A stretch of DNA of 64,000 nt. It comes from Bimuria novae-zelandiae CBS 107.79 (lineage: Eukaryota > Ascomycota > Dothideomycetes > Pleosporales > Didymosphaeriaceae). Location of the stretch: assembly GCA_010015655.1 (NCBI GenBank), contig ML976689.1, positions 139,263 to 203,262 on the forward strand, in the 5' to 3' direction. The notes under the pieces were generated by a model that searched no databases, had not been told where the DNA came from, and was given only the letters and a program-made list of their open reading frames with translations. Shown piece after piece: positions 32,509-44,743 of the stretch; position 1 is the first letter of the stretch, and every line of letters begins with the position of its first letter. The position numbers and the translations under genes are program-made.

Positions 32509-32750
32509 TATTGGCTTTAAACCTGCGCAACACTGCTACGGCTTTCACCGCCATGTAGTTTACCTGCAGTTTATTACGCAGTTTGCCTGTAGTTTATTGC
32601 GCTAGTCCTAATTAGGCTAGCAAGGGACAAACCACGCTCGATAAATACTTCTTACAATAGCCCACCACAATAGATCTACAATCAAGAATTAAATTAATAC
32701 CACATTATTACAACGAAGTCTTGATCCAACAGCCTATTACTATATTAACA
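32509..32750 (+). repeat. 5' LTR of J
   Basis: 242 bp. Starts TATTGGCTTTAAACC (TG mutated to TA) and ends ATTAACA. It matches the 3' LTR at 38085-38326 with mainly C/T and G/A differences, as RIP gives. A possible primer-binding site follows, CTGATTAGTGGTTGC. Confidence 0.9.
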
Positions 32751-32754
32751 CTGA

Positions 32755-35700
32755 TTAGTGGTTGCTACACCACAGATTGGCAAGATATACTGTGTACAGG
32801 GAATCTCAGCGCACGTTTCAGGCTGAGTATTCTGGCAATAGAAGCAGTTAGCGCATGCCTCCTCCCCTACCAAGGCCCAGGATACAGCATCGCTAGTGCG
32901 AAGTACAGGTACGACAAGCTCACTGCTATCCTGTATCAGGATCAGCGGCGCCTCGTATTTGAAGGATCTCTCCGCCTGGATTGTCCCTATTAAGGCTTAG
33001 TTCGGAAGGAGATTTGCGTTAACTACGCTAACTTTTATTAAATTACACTAATTACAGGCCTATATCTAAAACGCTATTATAAAATACACCTAAATAAAGG
33101 ATCGCTCGTGGTACCTAGATAAGATAATTTACAAGGACTAGTACACTAACCAAGATTTTAACATCGCTAACGCCACCGTCAATACAGACAAACTTAACAC
33201 TATAGTTATTAACTAGATAATACAGGTAGAAGAAGATAACATATTTAACCTATTTTTACTACTTAAGTTTAAGAAGTATTTTAAGAATTTCACCCGCGAT
33301 CTCTTTAATAGCATTAACAAGCGTATCTAAAAAGCACTTAAAGAGCTCCTCTACTAGTAAGATATCTATATTAAGCAAGATAATAGTAATAATCTCCCTA
33401 ACTAATTCGCAGAACTCCTTACATTAACCGCCATCCTAAAATAGCCCGCTAAGTATCTTAAGCTTATAAGGCTCTACAAAGGCTTTAAGTGCCACCAGAT
33501 CGCAGATAATAAAAAATAATAGTAGTAGTAGCGAGCTCTGCTAGGTAGAGGATTATTATTATTATTATAACTTAGATTTACGCCTGTGCAGAACAACTCT
33601 TATTTGCTTATTAACCTTACTAAGTTATACACGCTGGAGCAAAAGTATTTAGGTAATAAGTACGACATCCTTAAGATAAAGATTAAGGTGTTTAACAACC
33701 TCTGCACTAAAGTTAGGATTAATAAGGATAAGTAGTATAAAATAGCACTCTTTATTATACTTACTAGCCGAGCGCTTTAGTATTACTACAATTACATTGC
33801 TCCCCAGGCGCTTACGCTTACTTATAATACAATGCTAAACAAGCTACGCACGTACTTTAACACTACACAAGCTTACTAAATATACCTCTAGGAGTGGCAT
33901 AGCACTACGCTTAAGAGCGTTATAACTACTAACCTTAAGAAAGACCCTATAGAGTGTCTTAAAATAGTTATTAGTAAGATAAACATGCTCTATTAGGCAC
34001 TATTACAGGACTACGGTAAAAGCTATAATTAGTATTTACTTACGTAATAGCTCCTTAGCGCATGTTATAGTATTAAAGTAACTACTATAGCTTGCTTAAA
34101 GCTAGTAATTATATTTAAAGGTGTCGCTGCAGATCTCCGCAACGTAGTTAGCATGTGGTTAAGCTATCATCCTAATAGCCAGTTTCTATCACGAGATGCA
34201 GATAAGCAGTATTACACCAATCGCCGCTATATCTATAATAATTAACAAGCTACAGGATTATTAGATAATAACTACTATAGCTACTACTATTAAGGTTAAG
34301 GCAGATCGCGCGGCAATTAATTTAATAATAATAATTATTAGTTAAACTACTTAGGTAATTACTATAATAAGATATACTTTATCTGCAAGCAGCCTAAGTG
34401 CTAATTAACTTAATGCTTAAAGAAGGAGCGCATAGAGCATCGCCAACGCTATAACTAATACGCTTAAGATAATCTTAATACCCTAAGCTATAAAGTGTTT
34501 CTCGCTAGCTATAAAGGCATAGAGCTTAAAGACAGTAACGGTAGCAATAATAATACCAGTAATAATAATATTAAAGCATATTTTACTAACTAAGTCTACT
34601 TAACTATATCCTATAGTAAGGTTAACGGCGACGCTATTGTCTCTAGCCTTAATAACGCTGCCGCACTTTATGCAATTATAGGTAATAATTCTTATATTTC
34701 TAGTAAAGCAAATAAAGATGCTTAACTCTTTTTATTTAATTTACGCTACGGCGCAGATATCTTTTAAGGTATTATGCCTAATACTAGTGTAGCTAGTGTC
34801 TTAACTACTAGCAAGACATAAGTAAAGGCGCTATAGCTTATCTAACCGTCTATAGTTATTAATAAGTCTACCGTAGGACGTTGTTAAATCTAATTTAGAA
34901 ATAATCCAGAGTATTTCTCCCTTAGCAATGTCAATGTCAGCACGCCATTTAGTATAATTACCTTTATAGTAATGCTAACTAACACACTATTTCTGCTTTA
35001 CTTAAATAATATAGATTATCATAGTATCTTCTTTAACAACATCGATAATATGCTCGTTCAAGGTGGCAAAGAATTCCTAATTATCTATAAATAGGGACAT
35101 CCATGGCTCCTGCTTAATAAACAAGAGACTATTATCTACTACTTAACCAAGACTAAGCTGCGCTAGCTTTACCAATGCTTTAGCTATCCTGCTACTAGAC
35201 GACTACACAAAATCCTTAGTAAAGCAGGCCATAAAGATATTAATAAGGACATTATTAATCGCATTAATAAGTACTATCACTAGTGTTAAATTCACAGCAA
35301 AGCACCTAGCCGTTTCCGCTTTACTATTCGCGATAACATGGACTTTAACTTATGCGTTATTGTTAATGTAATGTACATTAATTAGAAACCAGTACTCTAC
35401 GCAGTTAATAAAGCCACAGCTTTTTAAGCTACTTAATTTATGCTAAATATCTAGGCAAACACTACTTGGGATCTCCTTCGCGCCATGTAGATTAACATGT
35501 ACGTTAGTCCTCCTAACGTTATTAAGATAGATGCTAGCAAGAACTTTATTACTAATAAGTTTATTAATAACGCCACGTCACTTGTAATTAAGGTTAAGGA
35601 AGTCCTAGTAGAGGCATATTATTTAATTAGCAAGGTTAAGCGCTATTATACTCCTATCCGCCGTGCTTATAGGGTAATCTCTACAGACGTTGGACGTACA

Positions 35701-38050
35701 ACCGCTCCCGAACATATCTTGCAGATAGCTATTAAGGCTATTAATAACACCGCAGGTCCTAACAGACTTATCCTAACTCTTCTCGTCTTTAGAGCATATC
35801 CTCGCCTGTTAAAGAAATTACTACTATCGCTATTTATTACCGCCCGCGGCGCTATAGTGCGTAAAGCAATAGCTAAAGTGCGTAAGATTAAGGTAAAGCG
35901 CTAAGTTAATAAGGCTCTTATAACTCGCAATAGTCCTAACGCAACTAATATCTTACTATTGCCTATCTTAAGTAGTGTTAAGGTCTAGCGAGAGAACTAT
36001 AGATAGTCTAGCCCGCATTAGATAATCGCCTTTTACGTTAATAAGCAATCCGTGGTTATTAAAATTAATAATAAATAAGTTGCCTTCCGCATTACCGTAG
36101 TGCGCCCGTATTATACAGATAATATAACTATTATTACCCCTTCCGTAGAGGACAAGGATAATAGTAGCTCTAATAATAATTTCACTCCTATTATAGAGGA
36201 ACCCGCGCCCAAGCGTAAGCGCGATAGGCTAAAAGGCTTAAGGAATAAGCTAAAACCTAATAAAGTTATAACTACTATAGTTAACCTTAATTAACGTGAG
36301 CGTGATAACCTTGTCCTAGCTAAGAAGCTATAAGTAGTTAGTAAGATTATAACACTAAGGTAACTATTTAAAGCATCCACAAAGGCAGAGATTAACGCCC
36401 TTATAATATAAGGTGTCTTTTGCTTTAAGAAGTATAGTCCTTACCATTATAATAAGGTCCGCATCTTTAAGTTACGCATTATTAATAAAGTTAAGGGCAA
36501 GACCACTAATCGCCTATATAAAAAGTCCTGTCTTGTTATTTAAGGATACGCTAATAACGATAAGAAGCTTATCTTAACGTAGTCTCCCACTATCCAGCGT
36601 GCAAGCCAGCGTGTGATTATCGCTCTAGCACTATTACTGTTAAAGCTAGGCATGTACCTCTGGCTCCGTGACATTACTCAGGCCTATACGCAATCGGATG
36701 ATCCACTCCAGCGTACTATTATGGCTAACATACCAGCCCAGCTTAAGGAAAGTTATCTAACAAACATAGTTATAGTTATTATTAAGCTACTGTACGGCAT
36801 TGCTAAAGCAGGTGCCTATTAGTGGTTAACGTATAATAAACACCACACCAAGACTCTCTATATAGTGATATCTACTTATAATCTATACCTACTTATAAGT
36901 AAGGCTAATAGCAAGTGCTTTAGCATTATTAGCATGCAAACTAACGACACGCTTAATCTATCTAATAAAGCTTTTATAGACCTTAAGGACCAAGAGCTGC
37001 GTTTTAAGACTAAGCCTAAGTAGTTTTTCTTACTAGACGCGTAAATTAACTTTAATAGCTATATTATTAAGCTTAATAATAATAATCGCGCCATTACTCT
37101 GCGCTAGAAGAAGCAAGGCGAGAAGCTAGAAATAGCTAATAATAAGTAATTATACATTTAATAGCGCGCTTGAGGTGCTTACATTACGATAATCTGTTAA
37201 CCTAAGGCGAGCTTCGACCTCGCCGCCATAGTCTAAGCAAGTGAGCCCACAAAAGAAGAAATTGCTAGATTAAATAAGCGTATTATCTAGTAAAAGGAAA
37301 ATATCACTCGCGGCCTTAACTTTATCCCACTAGACTTAAGCAACTTAAAGCTATACGCCTTTATTAACGCATTATTTACTAATAATAAGGACATGTTATT
37401 ATAAATAAGCTTCGTGATCACGCTTAGCAATAAGACTAAAAATAGTAATTATAACTTTAAGTTTACTAGTAATATTATCTACTAGTTATCTATTAAGTGC
37501 AAGCGCGTTACTCGCAGTATCCTTGTATTTAAGATCTACGCGATAGCCTATAGAGTTAATATTATAATTACAATTAGCGATATAATTAATATAATTATGT
37601 AGCAACTTAACCTCCCTAATGTCTCTATTATCGTGTGCACTAACTCACGCTCCTTATATAATTACCTTATTAAGCTTAGTACTACTTAGAAGAAGCGCCT
37701 TATAATCGACATTATAGCTCTGCGTAAGGTCTATAAGCGTAATAATCTTATAGACATCCGCTAGATTAATAGACGTGACAATCTAGCAGACTTAATAACT
37801 AAGGCCGGCTCTAACTTAGCTATAGAGTATCTTATTAATTATAACTAGCTTAAGCTTCGCGTGTAAGGCTGGGTCAATTGTGCTAAAGTTAACACCCCTA
37901 AGTATAATTATAATAGCAAGAAGTAGTAAGTCTATAAAAGGAGTAGCAAGATAGGTACTAAGAGGACGCGCACTAGCGCTAGTCTAGTTAAAAAACTAGT
38001 AACTATTACAGATTGTGTTTTATTGCAGATTTAAGCGTTCTAGGCTAAAC
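32755..38050 (+). pseudogene. gag-pol of copia element J, RIP-inactivated
   Basis: Gag read-through spans about 33000-34460 and has a C-x2-C-type knuckle (FICKQPKC) near 34378. Integrase core runs about 35300-35900; the best open part, 35497-35904, reads IKIDASKNFITNKFINNATS then VEAYYLISKVKRYY. Reverse transcriptase has LRDITQAYTQS near 36670 and LYGIAKAGAYQW near 36795. RNase H is near 37350-37830 (NDRDNLADLITKA-like end). Nearly every Gln and Trp codon has become a stop. The order integrase before reverse transcriptase defines the copia superfamily. Confidence 0.85.
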
Positions 38051-38084
38051 TGGCCACATGTAGCATAAAAGAAAAGATAGCCAG

Positions 38085-38326
38085 TGTTGGCTTTAAACCT
38101 GCGCAACACTACTATAGCTTTTACCGCCATGCAGTTTGTCTGTGGTTTATTACGTAGTTTGCCTGTAGTTTATTACGCTAGTCCTAATTAGGCTAGCAAG
38201 GGACAAACCACGCTTAATAAATACTTCTCACAATAGCCCACCACAATAGATCTGCAATCAAGAATCAAATCAATACCACATTATTGCAACGAAGTCTTGA
38301 TCCAACAGCCTATTGCCGTATTAACA
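38085..38326 (+). repeat. 3' LTR of J
   Basis: 242 bp, TGTTGGCTTTAAACC...ATTAACA, with intact TG...CA ends, followed by the target duplication AAATT. Confidence 0.9.
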
Positions 38327-38331
38327 AAATT

Positions 38332-39333
38332 ATTTAGGTTATTCTTTATAAAGTATATTAAGTTAATAAGATTATATACGCTAGCTAGGATATATATAAG
38401 CTTTAGTTAAGTCTTTACATTAAACTTATATAGCTTATTAAAGATCCGCTAGCGTCTTTTATATAAGCTAAAAGTCTATTTAATAATATTATGTAGACTA
38501 CTATAGTAATAGTTACATAGCTCCTTTATAGTCTGCGCGTCTTGGCCGACCTCCCGGATCTCGCGAAGACAATACTAGACGCCTCTATACGGCGTAAGGA
38601 TCTCTAGGCTGTTCGAGTAACCCGCATCTACCAGCCAATACTTACCTAATAAAGGCGTAAATCCACGACTCTGTGCGTCTCTTAAGACCCTGCTGTCGTA
38701 GGCGCTGCCCTCCCAGTTAGCCAAAACGTACACAAAGTTCATATTAAAGTTAATAGCTACCAACACGTTTTGCGTTAGGTCTTTATACCTATTATAGTAT
38801 CTTTTGTGATCCTTCGCGTAGACGTATACAGGTATATAAGTGCCGTCCAACGCGCCTACACAGTCCTTAAAGTATGGCTAGCGTCTCTTATTATCGCGGA
38901 TTTGCTCAGGCACCTCGCTAGATAGAGCTTTAATAATATCTCTATATAGGTAGAGGAGCGCGTTAAGTATTTTATAAAATTTATAACTTATAATTTTTAT
39001 TAAATAATTTACTTTTTTTTTATAATTACGCTAGGACGCACTATTTAAATAAATATATAAAAAAGTAAGTACTTTCTCCTCTATTACTATCTTATTATTA
39101 TTACTAATGAGGATCCTATTTCTTAAAAATTTAATAAGTTTATCTAATACTTCTAGCTAAAGCCTTATTTCTTTAAATAGCTATTTATATAGGCTTACCT
39201 ATATAGTCCTCTACCTACTACGGGCCCCTGTCTCGGTCATTAAGACGCTTATTTTAGCCTATTAGGCGAGGTTCGTTGTTGCTATACTTAGCTAGGATGG
39301 CGACAACGCTACTAAGTACCCTAAGGGCGGCTA
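38332..39333 (-). pseudogene. PIF/Harbinger transposase remnant N (DDE_Tnp_4)
   Basis: On the minus strand a stop-free block at 38850-38575 carries LDGTYIPV, the VYVLANWEGSAYDSRVLRDA segment, the LVDAGYSN strand and TPYRGV, all signatures of DDE_Tnp_4 transposases. Upstream (38851-39240) read-through gives the helical N-terminal domain ending KDCVGALDGT. The frame is broken by J on one side and P on the other. The stop-free core keeps the first and second catalytic Asp, but the gene cannot be active. Element ends were not found. Confidence 0.75.
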
Positions 39334-41627
39334 TCCCCCGCATGGCCAACATCGCCCTGGCACGGGCCACCATTTAAGGGCCAATCGGATAAATTGCTCC
39401 GACCCGGCAGAACACCAAGAATTATGCCTCTATAGGGTAACTTCGCATAGATTTTGCATCTCTATAGGCTTTAAGATAGGTTTACATAATAGTTAAGCTT
39501 ACTTTTGTATCTGTTAACCTAATTATTTAATACCGGCGGAGGTGCTCTGCCTAGTACTTAGCATTAACTTCTAGCCTATATAAAGGTAGCTAGCAAAGCG
39601 TATAGCTATAATAAGTAGGTAGTAGGCGTTAAGAGCTATAAGATAACCTTATATTACCTGTAACTTATACTAGAGGTGTCTAGGATTAGAGCTTCTTATT
39701 AGTTGTACGTCTAGCTATCGCGTAATTAATATAGCTTTTGCCCTCCGCAAATAGCTTTATAGATATGTGTGAGCTATCGAAGTTGCCCTCTCCGCTGGCG
39801 AGTACGTCGTCAGGTCGCTCACGCTTGTTTGAGCCTCGAGTAGGGCGGCCACCTCGCTCAAAGAGCTGTTCAATGAGCTTATATAGGAACTTCTTGTGGC
39901 TGGAGCGTTTGGCAGAGTCGCGAGAGGAGTACGAGGAGAGCCTGTAGCAATTATTAAGCGTTAGATCTAGCAGAAAGTACTAAAGCGGGCGCCAGGTACG
40001 CTAGCGGACCTGCTAAATAGAGTAGTAGCTTTTTATTTAGTTAAAGCGATTAACCTCGCTCTTATAGTAATTATAGTTGTCTATTATTTAAGGGATATCT
40101 AGTAACTTAAGAGGCTCGCTGCTAAAGGCTTTCTTAAAGAGTTTCTTGTTATTTAGAGCTATCTTAAAGCGTCGGCGGAGCTTTATAATAACCTGAGTTG
40201 CTTATAGCAACTATCGTTAGTAGAGCATTAGCATGGTGTTGAGGGCAAAGTACTCACGCTCAGCGACAGTACTGGCAAAAAGAACGACCTAGTTGTCTCT
40301 CTAAGCTACCTAAAGCACCTGCCAACTCTGCGAGAGCGCCTAATAAGTATCTCCACACTCTAGCTTGCGCGTATAGTGTGTTTTAAGTTTTATTAGGTTA
40401 CTATTAAAGCGCTTCTTTAAGAGCTTTACCCGCGTGTAAGTGCTAATAGCTAGCGCCTTTACCTATAATTCTGCCTCTACTATTACCTTAAAAATCTCTT
40501 CTATTGTTGTCTTTGTCGTGCAGACTATCCCAGCGCAGCCTACGCCTTTAGATCTAAAGTATTTAAGTATAGGGATAGTGTTAAAGAGATTGTCGTCCTA
40601 CACAATATGGAGATTTGGCGGAAAGAGGCGCTGGCCGGCAGCGTTTATAGCGAGTATAAAAGTAATAAAAACTAACTCTATAGGAGTAAAAGCTAGCGCG
40701 TTAGCAGGTAAGTTAAGTAAGTTAATAGGCCCTCGCCCTCTAGCATAAAATAACTAGTTTAGAATTACTTTATTATTAGCTAAGCACTAGATCTTAAAGC
40801 CTTTAAGCGTAGACTTTATTTTTATTATTATAACCTCGCTTACGCGGCCTATAAATCTCGTAATTACCTTATTAATATAGAGGTGTACGCTAGGCGCCTA
40901 GTACTTAAAGCTACGCTTATAGAGCGTCTCTAAGAGATCCCACACTTGGCTAAAGGGAGACTTAAAGCTCTAGTTAACCTCTATATAGTATAAGTAGCGA
41001 TTAAGCTACTGCCATCTCTCCTTTAACATGTAGCGATTAATCTCATGCCAAGGCGCTGTCCTATAAAGCTTCTACTAGTATTTAACAAGCGAGGGCTCCT
41101 GGTGGACGCCTATATAAATAACAACGGCGAAGTACGTATATAGCTTGCTTAGAGAGGTAGGTTTTTATTAATGGCGGTTAGGCGTTAAGGGCGCGTCAGC
41201 CTAAAGCTTTTTAGCATGCTAATTCGTATAGTATACGATCTAATTAACGACGCCTGTATTAAAAAACAAGTTAAATAAAGCAATAAGAAAGTTAAAATCT
41301 ATATAGTTAGGTAAGAGAGCGCGTCTAAAAGTATATAAATTATTAATTTTAAGCAGTTGCTATAAGGGTAGTGGCTAAGTAGGCAAATTAGGCAAATCTC
41401 CTGCCTTTAGGCTGTACTTTGTATATTTTACGAAGTCAGCATCGTTGCTTAATAGCGCTATATAATTAGGCATAGTTGCATATATAAAAGCTTTTAAAAA
41501 AGGCGTGTTTTGGCTGGCAAACAAAAATTGCCTACATGACAATAAACATTTAGTGTTTTGATGTATTTGCATCTAATTGGCTAATAAGATGTGGCCCGTG
41601 CCAGGGCGATGTTGGCCATGCGGGGGA
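39334..41627 (-). mobile_element. piggyBac-like DNA transposon P
   Basis: 2,294 bp with nearly perfect inverted ends of about 39 bp beginning TCCCCCGCATGGCCAACATC, flanked by TA (39332-39333, 41628-41629). The transposase is on the minus strand. RIP density is lower near the ends and at 39740-39950. Confidence 0.8.
39720..41290 (-). pseudogene. piggyBac-type transposase (DDE_Tnp_1_7) of P, broken
   Basis: Read on the minus strand through stops: YFAVVIYIGVHQEPSL (near 41130), PWHEINRYMLKERWQQLNRY (near 41030), an INKVITRFIGRVSEV segment (near 40860) matching the piggyBac domain with its catalytic Asp changed to Asn, FKIQCLANNKV (near 40790), and HIVQDDNLFNTIPIL (near 40595), which holds the second Asp region. 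The block 40748-40440 is nearly open on this strand. Ends are approximate. Confidence 0.7.
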
Positions 41628-41629
41628 TA

Positions 41630-42554
41630 ATAGTAGCCTGCTAACAAGAATTTATAGGTAAAAAAGATAATAGCACGTAACTTCTTTAATAGTAAAAAAG
41701 ATATCTAGAGGTTAAGTTTATTAATTAAAAACGTAGGAGGTTATATATAGCCTAAAAATAGGCTAAATAAGGGTTATTTTAGCTAGCGTCTAATAGCTAA
41801 TTAGACCTCTTAATTAGTAAGCTATTAGAGATAAAATACTAAACATGCCGCCAATTACTTTCTGTTTCATTACTAGAGGCCTAAACGGAGCTACTATCGG
41901 AGCAACCGAACACGCCCTAAACAAGATAAGTAAACGGTCTCGCTCATAGCTAGCTCAATAGGGCTGTCAAGACCAAACGTCTCGCGAATTTCTGGGGCTT
42001 TGCAAGTTGGCTCCGTGAGACGGCCCTACATACTCTCCCAAATACAATACACCAAATTTGAAATTAAATAGTATGAGAGAAGCACCTGAGCGTGATTTTC
42101 GCAATTCGAGGCTCCAATTAGATTTTGAGTATCAGGAGACAAGTTCGTCGACTATTCCTCTTATGGATGAGTCGCATCTGGAATTCACACTACATAGAGC
42201 GGCATCGGAGCTAAGCAAAACCCTATGCAACAGCTGCGGACGGTGTCTACCCGATGGTCTCGTGATTGGACGGTTTCGACATCCTCGAACAGGGAAGGGC
42301 TGTCCGAGAAGGAGCCGTCTCGTATCCCCACCTTTTGCATCCCCAACCTTCCGAACGTCATCTTTTGACTGCAAAGTGCATGTTTGCATCACTAAACCTT
42401 TGATTCCCCAGGTTTTCCCCACAGTGCGCCCACACAAGTGTTCTCTTTACTGGGCCCAACTTCTTCCTACCGCCACGTGCACGATGAAGGGCTAGTGGTG
42501 TTGCTGCATCGCGTAAGAGGCGCGCTATCGCAGAGCCTCACCACGTCGGACCGG
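41630..42554. other. border of the repeat block, then promoter of the Zn2Cys6 gene
   Basis: 41630-41850 is RIP-mutated and may belong to the Harbinger remnant. From about 41860 composition returns to normal. A 145-codon frame at 42058-42495 lacks domain character and lies where the regulator's promoter is expected. Confidence 0.45.
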
Positions 42555-44392
42555 ATGAACATGGCACCGCGAAAAGGGACGCGGCGAGCATGCGACCCTT
42601 GTTCGGTGTGTTCAGTCCTCTCAAGAACGGTCGGTGATAGCCATGGTTTTGCTGACTTGATGTTCGAAGGTGCGAAAAGTGCGATGCGATGGCAATCAGC
42701 CTTGCTTGCGATGTCAAACAGCGAAATGGGACTGCACCTATCTCAAGACACACGGCAAATCCGGTCCAAAGGGCCCTCGTCGCACTACCGAGGCTGCGAT
42801 CAAAAGATTCCAGGAACGAAGTCGAAGCGACCTGTCACAGCGGACGGCCAGCGACAGCGACACAAGTTTTGAGGATGGAAGTCCAACCACCATAGACTTT
42901 CCGCTCCTTGAACCGCTGCCTCCTATGAGCGAGCCGCACTACGATCGCTTAGGATGGCCTGATGCGACCAGTCCTCCTTTTCAAGGCTATAGAGCGCCTA
43001 AGAAGATATCCACGTCTACTATCGCGCCATATCTTGAAGTATTCCAGGCACGCGGGTACGCGATCTGGCCAGTAGTAGATACGGAAGCCTTGATTGCCCG
43101 TCTTTTGACCAACCCGGACGACATCGAAGCTTACGGACTTGCCACTGCCGTCTGTGCCGCTACCATCACTCAATTCCAGATTGATGCTGAGCCCAGGAGC
43201 CCTGTGGAAGGCCACTTTCGAGTGTCCAGTGCCATGTTCGACAGTGAGGCAAAGAGAGCAAGAGAAGAGTCGGATCACACGGAGCACGTTACGCTCTCTT
43301 CTCTCCTGAGCGCATTCTTCCTCCACGTTTACACTGCCAACATCGGTCGTATGCACACCTCAACGGTGCTGCTCGGCGAGGCGATCACCAAGGCGCACAT
43401 GATCGGGCTGCACAAACCCATATATTATCAGTCTATGGATCCTGAGCAGTTGCAATACAACGTGAGAATTTATTGGCTCCTCTTTATTACTGAAAGGTAA
43501 ATATATTGCAATATCCCATTCAAGTTTGCACTAACAATATCTTTGAAGAGCACATTCGATTCAGAACGACGTACCTACGATGCTTAGACGGTGCTCCGAA
43601 ATACCCCAGCTGGAAGATCTGAACGATGGCTCAGTGACTCCAGCCTTCATTCACCTTTGCCGTCTTTTCAATATACTCGATGCTACTCTTACCGCAGATC
43701 CTGCCGGCGCCCGCAGCGCACTTGCACTAGCACAACATCAGCTCAGCGAGGATGAAGCTACGCGGGGCCTAAAGAATGAATTGCAGCGTGCCGACATCTC
43801 AATGACTCAACAGTGGATGCGGATCTTTCTGTGGCAGCATGCGCTCAGTGTCACAAGTTTGCGCTCATCCGACGAAGAGGACGGGTTTTCCTTTGTCTTT
43901 CCAGCAAATGTTGCGCAGAATGCGCTGGGTTTCTTGTGCACATTGTCTAAAGAAAGCTTAGAGGCTCACGGTCCTGGCATGGTACGTCTCGTCGCGGCCA
44001 CGGAAACTCGTTTACTGACATCGTAACAGGAATCCAAGCTATTCGACATCACGAATTCCCTTGCCGATGTAATGATATGCGTACCGTCTCTCAACCAAGA
44101 AACTGGGTTTGGTCTAGGTCCGAGAGACTTGGTCCATTCGCTGTCGTCCCTGCTCGGCTCCTTCCGAGGCGGAAATCCCGCAGTTACCAATATCCTTCAG
44201 GAAAAACTGAGTACTCTGGGCCTAGCCATGTCGTCGCCGCGAAAGAGACTCACTGATCTCTCGTCATCAGAGGATGAGCGCGAGGATTGGAGGGAAGGCT
44301 CGCCGCGATCGTTGACCTGGAGCGACGGCGGATGGACTTCGCCTGTGACACCGCTGTGGCCAGCCTTTCCGCCCGTCATGTCTTCGTTATGA
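42555..44392 (+). CDS. Zn2Cys6 fungal transcription factor
   Basis: Four exons: 42555-42605, 42670-43496, 43549-43981, 44030-44392 (introns of 64, 52 and 48 nt); 557 aa. Splicing intron 1 joins the two halves of the binuclear zinc cluster: C13, C16, C23, C29, C32, C39, spaced 2-6-5-2-6. A basic KSGPKGPRR linker follows. Residues about 110-330 form the fungal middle homology region, with LHKPIYYQSMDPEQLQYNVR and YWLLFITERAHSIQN, the latter formed across intron 2. The C-terminus (about 490-557) is Ser/Pro/acidic-rich and may activate transcription. The cluster plus SGPKGPR linker resembles sugar-use regulators of the MAL/SUC/InuR kind; with a GH43 enzyme 1.6 kb away, a role in plant-polysaccharide use is a reasonable inference. 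The reading frame is intact. Confidence 0.88.
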
Positions 44393-44743
44393 CGTGGGCA
44401 TGGTGCACCACGATGCTTCGCGTAGCGATGTACTGTATAATCTCGAGGTGCTGAATCGACGAGTTGTGTTCAATTCATAATCGCTTGCATATTTGATTAG
44501 TATCGAGGATTCATCTCACTAGCAACGAAAGCCGCGAGATTGGTTCATCGAAGTCTTGACATTTGGGATGTCGCCGTTCCCTCAGTTCTGGCAAGGTCTG
44601 CTCTCGCTAATTAGGCACCACTCGCTACGGCGAAACGCTAGGCGAGTCTGGCGGGGGCCACGAGTTATCTCCATCGCCGCCAGCGCTCTTTTGGTAGTCT
44701 CCAGTACCCTTCTCGGAGCGAGCAACAGGCTTAGCACTACTGA
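44393..44743. other. intergenic between regulator and pseudokinase
   Basis: 351 bp. A 63-codon frame at 44556-44747 overlaps the pseudokinase start as ATGA and has a hydrophobic C-terminal stretch. It could be an upstream ORF but has no other support. Confidence 0.4.

Larger units (their letters stand above)
32509..38326 (+). mobile_element. full-length Ty1/copia retrotransposon J
   Basis: 5,818 bp with two 242-bp LTRs and a perfect target duplication AAATT (32504-32508, 38327-38331). Gag, protease, integrase, reverse transcriptase and RNase H follow in copia order between them, all with RIP stops. A purine-rich tract (AAAAGAAAAGATAG) precedes the 3' LTR. The first 245 bp after the 5' LTR are oddly unmutated. 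It sits in the Harbinger remnant N. Confidence 0.92.

Noticed and set aside
32721..32993. 90-aa plus-strand frame at the start of J
   Set aside because: It begins inside the 5' LTR and covers the unmutated leader patch; no independent gene signs. Kept as a finding, not as a gene.
42058..42495. 145-aa plus-strand frame before the Zn2Cys6 gene
   Set aside because: No domain character; it overlaps the likely promoter.
42670..43500. Zn2Cys6 gene starting at GTG 42670
   Set aside because: It would lack the first two zinc-cluster cysteines, which exon 42555-42605 supplies in frame.
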